A DNA stretch of 64,000 bases from Streptomyces sp. R41 (GTDB lineage Bacteria; Actinomycetota; Actinomycetes; Streptomycetales; Streptomycetaceae): positions 2,790,001-2,854,000 of the forward strand of contig NZ_CP163443.1 of assembly GCF_041053055.1 (NCBI RefSeq). The letters are read 5' to 3'. The position numbers were made by a program, and so were the translations under genes. Numbering within the stretch: the stretch's first letter is position 1; each line of letters begins with the position of its first letter. The notes below the pieces were generated by a model that ran no database searches, was not told the origin of the DNA, and worked only from the letters and a program-made list of their open reading frames with translations. Positions 58,396 to 64,000 of the stretch are shown here, piece after piece.

Positions 58396-59196
58396 CTAAC
58401 CCGCGTACGGCTGGGGCGTCAGCCCCGCCGCCCGAGCCGCCGTGCTCAGCACGTCCCGGAGCATCGCGGGCGTGAGGCGTCCGGTGAAGGTGTTCCGCTG
58501 GCTGACGTGGAAGCACCCGAAGAGTTCGAGCCCGTCCAGGGACACATGGGCTCCGTGCGCGAAGGCGGGCCGCGGCCGGGGCACGGTCCAACCCGCCTCG
58601 GCGAGCGCGGGCAGCGCGGCCTGCCACCCGAAAGCCCCGAGCACCACCACCGCCCGCAGCGTGGGCCGCAGCAGCTCCAGCTCCCGTACGAGCCAGGGCC
58701 GGCAGGTGTCCCGCTCCCCGGGCGTCGGCTTGTTGGCCGGCGGGGCGCAGTGCACGGGCGAGGTGACGCGTACGCCATACAGTTCAAGCCCGTCGTCCGC
58801 GCTCACCGACGTTCCCCGCGACGCGAGACCCAAGTCGTGCAGCGCCGCGTAGAGCACGGCTCCGGACCGGTCACCCGTGAACATCCGCCCGGTCCGGTTT
58901 CCGCCGTGCGCGGCGGGTGCGAGTCCGACGATGAGCAGCGAGGCGTCGGCCGGTCCGAAGCCCGGGACCGGGCGGCCCCAGTATGTCTGGTCGGCGAAGG
59001 CGGCGCGCTTGGTGCGGGCCACCTCCTCGCGCCACGCGACCAGGCGCGGACAGGCCCGGCACCCGGTGATCCGCGCGTCCAGTTCGGCGAGGCCCCTGCC
59101 GTCCGAGCCCCTGCCGTCCGGGCCGTCGCCCTTGAGGCCCCCGCCCGCCAGGCCCTTGCCCTCCGGCCCGCTGCCGTCCAGGCCTCTGCTGTCCAT
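58396..59196 (-). CDS. Uracil-DNA glycosylase, type 5 (UdgB-like)
   Basis: A 266-residue iron-sulphur uracil-DNA glycosylase. The family 5 signature [22 protein letters not shown] is present, with a [4Fe-4S] cysteine set at [37 protein letters not shown] and [13 protein letters not shown] supplying the rest. It removes uracil (and hypoxanthine or other damaged bases) from DNA. The first about 35 residues after ATG 59196 are a Gly/Asp repeat ([33 protein letters not shown]) unlike other members. Third DNA-repair gene class in the window. Confidence 0.92.
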   Translation of the reverse strand: MDSRGLDGSGPEGKGLAGGGLKGDGPDGRGSDGRGLAELDARITGCRACPRLVAWREEVARTKRAAFADQTYWGRPVPGFGPADASLLIVGLAPAAHGGNRTGRMFTGDRSGAVLYAALHDLGLASRGTSVSADDGLELYGVRVTSPVHCAPPANKPTPGERDTCRPWLVRELELLRPTLRAVVVLGAFGWQAALPALAEAGWTVPRPRPAFAHGAHVSLDGLELFGCFHVSQRNTFTGRLTPAMLRDVLSTAARAAGLTPQPYAG

Positions 59197-59386
59197 GGCT
59201 TCACCGTACGACTGGAAAGTCACGGGCACGACTACGTCATCACCGCCCCCGCCGGCACGAGACCGCAGATCAGCAGGAGGATGATCGCGAGGAGCGGCCG
59301 GAGGAAGCGCAGGTACGTCCGTGCGGTGCTTCGTGCGAGGGGAAATCCACCCGGCGTCCCGGGCCGCGGGGACTAAAGTCGAGGGC

Positions 59387-59950
59387 ATGGCTTCTCAGGG
59401 TGCTGACGGGGAGAAGAAGGGCACGGGTGCCGACGGTGCGCGTGGCTCCGGCGACGCGGTGGCCGCCGCCGAGGCCGCCGGTCCCGCGGGCGGCGAGAGC
59501 GTGCGCGTCGACAGCTGGATCTGGTCCGTCCGTCTCGTCAAGACCCGCTCGATGGGCGCCACCGCCTGCCGGGGCGGTCATGTCCGGGTGAACGGCGAGC
59601 GCGTCAAGCCCGCGCATGCCGTGCGCGTCGGGGACGAGGTGCGGCTGCGGCACGACGGCCGGGAGCGAGTCGTCGTCGTGAAGCGCGTGATCCGCAAGCG
59701 GGTCGGTGCACCCATCGCCGCCGAGTGCTACGTCGACAACAGCCCGCCGCCTCCGCCGCGCGAGGCCGTCGCCCCTGCCGGTATCCGCGACAGGGGTGCG
59801 GGGCGCCCGACCAAGCGGGACCGGCGTGACCTTGAGCGGCTGCGGGGGCTTGCCTCCGGATCCTCCGGTTTCTCCGAGCCCTCCGGCTCGCCCGGCTTCT
59901 CCGGCTCGTCTCGCTCCTCTGGCCGGCAGGGCGGTCCCGGCGGCTCCTGA
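59387..59950 (+). CDS. RNA-binding S4 domain protein (Hsp15-like)
   Basis: A 187-residue S4 RNA-binding protein: [77 protein letters not shown] is a complete S4 fold like Hsp15 (heat-shock ribosome recycling) with a longer tail. The N-terminal 40 residues are low complexity (Gly/Ala/Lys), the C-terminus is a run of Ser/Gly/Phe nonapeptide-like repeats ([20 protein letters not shown]). It likely binds ribosomal RNA or peptidyl-tRNA complexes. ATG 59387. A terminator follows. Confidence 0.92.
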   Translation: MASQGADGEKKGTGADGARGSGDAVAAAEAAGPAGGESVRVDSWIWSVRLVKTRSMGATACRGGHVRVNGERVKPAHAVRVGDEVRLRHDGRERVVVVKRVIRKRVGAPIAAECYVDNSPPPPPREAVAPAGIRDRGAGRPTKRDRRDLERLRGLASGSSGFSEPSGSPGFSGSSRSSGRQGGPGGS

Positions 59951-60000
59951 AGCATGGGTGGCCGGGGCGCCGGGCGCCGGTTCCGCAGCCGTACGACGTC

Positions 60001-60035
60001 GAAGGCTCCCCCTGATTGATACGGGGGAGCCCTTC
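60001..60035. terminator. Bidirectional terminator between the S4 and DoxX genes
   Basis: A 9-bp perfect stem (arms 60004-60012 and 60023-60031, 10-nt loop) with flanking complementary bases and T-rich exits, between two convergent genes. Confidence 0.8.
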
Positions 60036-60056
60036 GCCTTGCACGGCCTACGGCCT

Positions 60057-60497
60057 TCACGCCCGCCGGCGTACGAGGCGGAGCAGTTCCTTGGTGTGGC
60101 TCCGTCGGGCCCACGCGATCAGGGCGAGCGGCAGGATCAGGATCAGCGGGGTCGCCACGTACGGGCCGTGGATGACGGTGACGTTCACGATGAACGCGCC
60201 GACCATCAGCGCGCTGAGCGCCACCGCCGCCACGGAGTCCAGCAGCGGGACCAGCAGGGCGATGCCACCGGCGAGTTCGAGCGCGCCGATGATGTACATG
60301 CCGGTGTGGCCCCAGCCGAGCTTGTCGAAGGCCTCGACGGCCGACGGGTGCGCGATCAGCTTGGGCAGCGCGCTTGCGATCGCGTAGAAGAGGCCGAGGA
60401 CGATCTGCAGGGCGGTCAGGGAGATGCGGGCGCGGCGGGCGCGGGGGGTGCCGGTGGCGTGGGAGACGGCGGTGACGGGGGCGGTGGTGTCGGACAT
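60057..60497 (-). CDS. DoxX-family membrane protein
   Basis: A 146-residue protein with four helices: LTALQIVLGLFYAIASALPKLIAHPSAVEAFDKLG, HTGMYIIGALELAGGIALLVPLLDSVAAVALSALMVGAFIVN, and LILILPLALIAWARRSH. The pattern LELAGGIALL and the Lys/Asp in KLGW match DoxX/DoxX-like proteins, which in other bacteria belong to redox or thiol-stress membrane complexes. ATG 60497 has AGGAG upstream. Function here unproven. Confidence 0.88.
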   Translation of the reverse strand: MSDTTAPVTAVSHATGTPRARRARISLTALQIVLGLFYAIASALPKLIAHPSAVEAFDKLGWGHTGMYIIGALELAGGIALLVPLLDSVAAVALSALMVGAFIVNVTVIHGPYVATPLILILPLALIAWARRSHTKELLRLVRRRA

Positions 60498-60720
60498 GGG
60501 GGTCTCCTGTGTGAGCGGTAGCTGCTGCATTCACAGAGGTAGACCGGGCGGTGGTGCGGAACTCATCGGTGCGGGGCGGGATTTGTCTCGCCCCGTCCGC
60601 CCCTACCCGACCCGTGCCTGGCTCCGCCCCCAGACCCCCGTGATCGCGCTGACGCGCTCGTCCTCGAACGCCGGACGGACTGAATGATCCCGGCCCGCCC
60701 TGGCTCAGCGCGTCGACCCG

Positions 60721-61407
60721 TCAACGCACCGCCCTCACCCACACCCCGTCCCCCGTCAAGTACCGATCCACCCTCAACCCCGCCTCCGCCAGCGCCTCCT
60801 TGAACTCATCCTTCGTAAGGGGCCGGGCCCGGAAGGTCTGGGTCCAGGTGGCGTCGGGGAACTCGTACTCCGCGCGGACCGAGTTCACCCCGTCGCCGAC
60901 CGGCTCCGTCGACACGATCCGTAGGGTGAAGCCGGAGGGGTCGACCCGCTCGCGGGGCACGTTCGTGTGATAGTCCTCCCCCTCGCGCTGGATCAACACA
61001 CAGCCGTCCTCGGCCACATGACGGGCGCAGGTCTCCAGGAATGCCCGCCGTACCGCTGTGTCCCCGGTGTGGACGAGGAACGACGCGAGCATCACGACGT
61101 CGAACGTCTCGCCCAGGTCGAGGTCCTCGATCGTGCTGCGTATCGTGCGCGCTCCGCGGACCCGCTCCAGCATCTCGGCGGACTCGTCCACGGCCGTGAT
61201 CGTGAACCCGCGCTCCAGGAGCGGGTGGGTCATCCGTCCGACCCCGCTGCCCAGTTCCAGGATGTGCGCGCCCGCGGGCACCGCCGCGGTGATGATGTCC
61301 GGCTCGTCCCTGACGGGCAGGCGCTCGTAGAGCTCGACCGCGCAGCCGTCCGGTGTGATGGCACCGGGTCCGGTTCCTTCGTGTCCCTGACGCTTCTCGA
61401 TCCTCAT
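60721..61407 (-). CDS. Class I SAM-dependent methyltransferase
   Basis: A 228-residue methyltransferase: motif I ILELGSGVGRMTHPLLERGFTITAVDES, motif II/III FDVVMLASFLVHTGDTAVRRAFLETCARHVAEDGCVLIQRE. C-terminal half TFRARPLTKDEFKEALAEAGLRVDRYLTGDGVWVRAV is the typical end for small-molecule enzymes. ATG 61407 (MRIEKRQGHEG) is preferred; in-frame codons at 61431 and 61452 are alternatives. No context reveals the substrate. Confidence 0.88.
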   Translation of the reverse strand: MRIEKRQGHEGTGPGAITPDGCAVELYERLPVRDEPDIITAAVPAGAHILELGSGVGRMTHPLLERGFTITAVDESAEMLERVRGARTIRSTIEDLDLGETFDVVMLASFLVHTGDTAVRRAFLETCARHVAEDGCVLIQREGEDYHTNVPRERVDPSGFTLRIVSTEPVGDGVNSVRAEYEFPDATWTQTFRARPLTKDEFKEALAEAGLRVDRYLTGDGVWVRAVR

Positions 61408-61476
61408 ATCCGTCCAACGGGCCGCCCTCATCAGCCCGTTCCCATCTCGCACCCATTCACCCGTTCGAGTGGCGAG

Positions 61477-62463
61477 CTACAGCGCGAACCATCCCTGCCC
61501 GCCGTACCAGTGCCCGCCCGTGCGCAGATGGTCACCCACCGCCCGCTCGACGCTGTTGCGCCGCGGCAGCTCGTCCGGCGGCAGCTCCGGATCGCCGAAG
61601 ACGAAGCCCACGGGCACCCCGTCGTCCGGTGTCTTCTCCTCGTACGCGGTCTCGAAGCGGTCCTGGAAGCGGATGATGTTGGAGTCGGCCGACAGATAGC
61701 GCTTGAGCTGCGAGTCGAGCAGCCAGGAGTGGCACACGGCGACTTCATAGCGCTCGTCGGGATAGTGGCGGGCGAAGAACTCCCGTGCCAGCGCGAGCGA
61801 CCGGTCGCAGGCGGTGGGTGACAGGGGGCCGCGGAAGTCGGTGATGTGCAGGCTCAGGCAGGGATCGCCGGGGCCCAGGCCCAGGCCCGCCGCCGCGACG
61901 GCCCCACCCGTGTGCCTGCCCAGTCGCGCCCGCTGGAACTGCAGTCGACCCAGCTGAAAGAGCTCGCCGTGGAAGTGCAGGGCGATCCACCAGGGGAACA
62001 GCAACCCCGGCGAACCGACCCGCCTGTGGTGCACGGCCACATGCCGGCCGAGGTCGGCGAGGGTACGCCGGGACACCGCCTCCGGGACGCCGCGCTCCCG
62101 GTGATAGGCGCGCACATAGGGAAGCGCGGCGATGAAGACGTACACATGGAAGCAGCGCCCGAGCGCCCCGGCCGACGCGGGGAACGCGGGCGGCTCCCAG
62201 CCCTTTCCTATCTCCCCCATGTCCCGTACGAAGCGTCCGACGCAGCGCGCGAGGAGCGTCATCGCCTCCGGGTCCGCCGCCAACCGGGCGCGCAGCGCGA
62301 CGAGTTCATTGATGTGCTCGTGGGCCACGGTCAGGTCGAGCAGGACGTCGGGCAGCTCGTCCGCGTCCGGAAGCACCGCTTCCACCCGGGGCGCGCCCTC
62401 GCTCTCCAGGTCCCTCAGCCACTCCGCGAGCCTCGCGTCCGCCCGCAGCGCCTCCAGCAGCAC
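61477..62463 (-). CDS. Acyltransferase-domain protein (DUF5596-type)
   Basis: A 328-residue protein. The central part (EWFNDF-free but with HVYVFIAALPYVRAYHRERGVPEAVSRRTLADLGRHVAVHHRRVGSPGLLFPWWIALHFHGELFQLGRLQFQRARLG) and the end (YEVAVCHSWLLDSQLKRYLSADSNIIRFQDRFETAYEEKTPDDGVPVGFVFG) match the acyltransferase/DUF5596 family of actinobacteria, GNAT-related. CHSWLLD is a likely active-site region. GTG 62463 has GGGGGAGG 5 bases upstream. Substrate unknown. Divergent from a small membrane protein. Confidence 0.85.
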   Translation of the reverse strand: MLLEALRADARLAEWLRDLESEGAPRVEAVLPDADELPDVLLDLTVAHEHINELVALRARLAADPEAMTLLARCVGRFVRDMGEIGKGWEPPAFPASAGALGRCFHVYVFIAALPYVRAYHRERGVPEAVSRRTLADLGRHVAVHHRRVGSPGLLFPWWIALHFHGELFQLGRLQFQRARLGRHTGGAVAAAGLGLGPGDPCLSLHITDFRGPLSPTACDRSLALAREFFARHYPDERYEVAVCHSWLLDSQLKRYLSADSNIIRFQDRFETAYEEKTPDDGVPVGFVFGDPELPPDELPRRNSVERAVGDHLRTGGHWYGGQGWFAL

Positions 62464-62557
62464 CGTCGCCTCCCCCCGTCGGCCGTCGGTCCGACCGCTC
62501 TCCCATGGTGAACGTGCACCACGAAGAGTACGTTTCCGAGTAGGAGTAGTGATCCGG

Positions 62558-62854
62558 ATGCGTACGGGCAGTGAACCGACGACAGCGCGCAGTGCTCTGC
62601 GGCTGCGCTTCTGGCTGAGCCTCTGGGGCCTGATCTGGGCGATCTTCGGAACGACCGCGTTCGCCCTGGTCGGGCGGCCCGGATGGGCGGCCGCGTGTGG
62701 CGTGCTGTGCCTGGTCGTCGCCGTGGATATGACCATGATCTTGCGGCACATCCACCAGGGGGCGCACTACCAGCCGGGCCCGGACGTCCCGCCCTACCCG
62801 CCGCCGGACAGCCGCCTCCCGCCGTACCGGCCGAGGCAGCACCGGCTTCCTTAG
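62558..62854 (+). CDS. Small two-helix membrane protein (DUF6343-like)
   Basis: A 98-residue protein with two membrane helices (LRFWLSLWGLIWAIFGTTAFALVG and AAACGVLCLVVAVDMTMILRHIHQG) and a proline-rich cytosolic tail (PGPDVPPYPPPDSRLPPYRPRQ). Two-helix plus proline tail matches DUF6343 small Streptomyces proteins. ATG 62558 is used; GTG 62549 is in frame beside GGAG. Function unknown. Confidence 0.82.
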   Translation: MRTGSEPTTARSALRLRFWLSLWGLIWAIFGTTAFALVGRPGWAAACGVLCLVVAVDMTMILRHIHQGAHYQPGPDVPPYPPPDSRLPPYRPRQHRLP

Positions 62855-62861
62855 CCGAGCG

Positions 62862-63242
62862 TCACGTGTCGAAGCGCGCCGCTTCCAGGTACTGCGGCTT
62901 CGGGTCGAGCGCCGCCGCAAGCCTGAAGTGCCGCCTCGCCTGCTCGGGGCGGCGCTGGCGCTCATAGGTGCGGGCGAGCGCGAAGTGCGCGAACGCGTTG
63001 TCCGGCTCGCGCTCCAGGACGATCGTGAACTCCAGCTCGGCGGGGCGCAGTTGCGCGGCGGCGAAGAAGGCACGTGCGCGCAGCAGCCGGGCTGCCGTGT
63101 TCTCCGGATGCGCGGCGATGACTGAGTCGAGCAGCTTCACCGCGCCCCGCGGGTCCCGCGCGGCGAGCAGTCGCTCGGCGGCGCGGAAGTCGATGACATG
63201 CGTCTCCGGAGTACGTCCGGTCGAACCGCTGGTCTCGGGCAC
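62862..63242 (-). CDS. Tetratricopeptide repeat protein
   Basis: A 126-residue protein with three TPR units: DFRAAERLLAARDPRGAVKLLDSVIAAHPENTAARLLRARAFFAAAQLRPAELEFTIVLEREPDNAFAHFALARTYERQRRPEQARRHFRLAAALDPK. TPRs bind protein partners. GTG start. It lies 50 bases downstream of coaE on the same strand and is probably cotranscribed. The partner is unknown. Confidence 0.92.
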   Translation of the reverse strand: MPETSGSTGRTPETHVIDFRAAERLLAARDPRGAVKLLDSVIAAHPENTAARLLRARAFFAAAQLRPAELEFTIVLEREPDNAFAHFALARTYERQRRPEQARRHFRLAAALDPKPQYLEAARFDT

Positions 63243-63292
63243 GGCAGAGTCCTTCCCTCACTGCAAGGGTTCAACGCCCCCACAGGGGGCCG

Positions 63293-63901
63293 CTATTCCT
63301 GGGGCTGGTGGGCCCTGCGGACGAGATCGGCCCATACATCCCGTACGCGCCGCTCCAGGTCCTCCCGGGGTACCTCGTTGTCGATGACGATGTCGGCGAT
63401 CTCCAGGCGCTTCTCGCGCGGGGCCTGGGCGGCCATGCGGGCGCGGGCGTCTTCCTCGGTCATCCCGCGCAGCCGTACGAGGCGGTCCAGCTGGGTTTCG
63501 GGGCTTGCGTCGACGACGATCACGAGGTCGTACAGCGGCCCGAGGCCGTTCTCGGCGAGCAGGGGCACGTCGTGGACGACGACGGCCTCTTCGGAGGCGG
63601 CGTCTTCTAGCTCGCGGGAGCGTGCGCCCACCAGGGGATGCACGATCGAGTTGAGGACGGCGAGCTTCTCGGGGTCGGCGAAGACGATCGAGCCCAGCCT
63701 GGGCCGGTCCAGGCTGCCGTCCGGCGCGAGCACGTCCTTGCCGAAGGCATCGACGACCGCCGCGAGGCCGGGAGTTCCGGGCGCGACGACCTCCCGGGCG
63801 ATTCTGTCCGCGTCGATCAGCACCGCGCCGTGCTCGACGAGCAGCCGCGACACTTCGCTCTTGCCGGCGCCGATACCACCGGTCAGGCCCACCTTCAGCA
63901 T
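63293..63901 (-). CDS. coaE: Dephospho-CoA kinase
   Basis: CoaE phosphorylates the 3'-hydroxyl of dephospho-CoA, the last step of coenzyme A synthesis. The 202-residue product has the P-loop [18 protein letters not shown] at the N-terminus, the substrate motif [19 protein letters not shown], the LNSIVHPLV segment and [51 protein letters not shown] (lid). Some actinobacterial CoaE carry an extra GrpB domain; this one does not. ATG 63901 is the conserved start, not the upstream 63925. Confidence 0.97.
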   Translation of the reverse strand: MLKVGLTGGIGAGKSEVSRLLVEHGAVLIDADRIAREVVAPGTPGLAAVVDAFGKDVLAPDGSLDRPRLGSIVFADPEKLAVLNSIVHPLVGARSRELEDAASEEAVVVHDVPLLAENGLGPLYDLVIVVDASPETQLDRLVRLRGMTEEDARARMAAQAPREKRLEIADIVIDNEVPREDLERRVRDVWADLVRRAHQPQE

Positions 63902-63959
63902 GCCCAGCAGCTTAGGGCCTGCCACTGACAGGCCCTTCGAGAGGGAGCCTGGACCAGGG

Positions 63960-64000
63960 CTAGGCGTCGCCCTCCCGCTCGGCCAGGAACCGCTCGAACT
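63960..64000 (-). CDS. 3' end of an unidentified gene
   Basis: Twelve codons ending [12 protein letters not shown] and a TAG stop run off the right edge. Similar ends occur in actinobacterial PAC2-type or other proteins upstream of coaE, but the fragment is too short to name. Confidence 0.45.
   Translation of the reverse strand, partial: FERFLAEREGDA

Overview
The window is high-GC, gene-dense chromosomal DNA of a Streptomyces-type actinomycete. The evidence is the GC-biased third codon positions, the many GTG starts, the 4-bp stop/start overlaps, and Streptomyces-typical families: a whiJ-like XRE/DUF397/ATPase cluster, TerD proteins, mycothiol-dependent maleylpyruvate isomerase-like proteins, F420-type PPOX folds and DUF6343. 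No rRNA, normal tRNA, CRISPR array, intact insertion sequence or prophage was seen. Most of it reads as core-chromosome synteny between uvrA (left), uvrB (about 18-20 kb) and coaE (right end).

Layout. 1-9.5 kb: the 3' end of a PfkB sugar kinase, a YceI remnant, uvrA, two small enzymes, and a three-gene polar amino-acid ABC importer. 9.5-15.2 kb: aroQ, an LD-carboxypeptidase, an MHS transporter, a ChaA-like antiporter and terC. 15.4-21.3 kb: a tellurium-resistance-like block (terC, a TerD/FtsK-like fusion, terD) beside uvrB and an MHYT sensor. 21.5-31.9 kb: secreted glycerophosphodiesterase, ogt, a frameshifted cupin, glutathione-independent formaldehyde dehydrogenase, the psuG-psuK pseudouridine pair, a methyltransferase, corA, CBS and PPOX proteins. 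32-38.9 kb: DUF2293, a solitary gltD, a divergent MocR regulator/AhpD pair, then a decay zone with three broken genes. 38.9-41.4 kb: the whiJ-like regulatory cluster. 41.6-50.5 kb: ABC exporter, P450, amidohydrolase, endo/exonuclease-phosphatase and FUSC proteins. 50.5-53.6 kb: an accessory-looking island holding a nucleotidyltransferase, an uncharacterised conserved protein and a possible tRNA-mimic RNA. 54.2-57.3 kb: a purine/allantoin-type permease and racemase pair with a GntR regulator and a clear palindromic operator. 57.4-64 kb: proline iminopeptidase, type-5 uracil-DNA glycosylase, S4 protein, DoxX, methyltransferase, acyltransferase, TPR protein and coaE.

DNA repair is over-represented: uvrA, uvrB, ogt-type methyltransferase and a UdgB-type uracil glycosylase. 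Salvage of damaged or modified nucleobases recurs too (psuG/psuK, the NCS1 permease with racemase, and the amidohydrolase). The most unusual items are the nucleotidyltransferase / unknown protein / tRNA-like RNA cassette at 50.7-52.7 kb, the palindrome-containing insertion that splits a methyltransferase at 38.62 kb, and the double pseudogene at 37.3-38.0 kb. Start codons were chosen by conservation and Shine-Dalgarno position; no search could be run, so family names come from recognised motifs.
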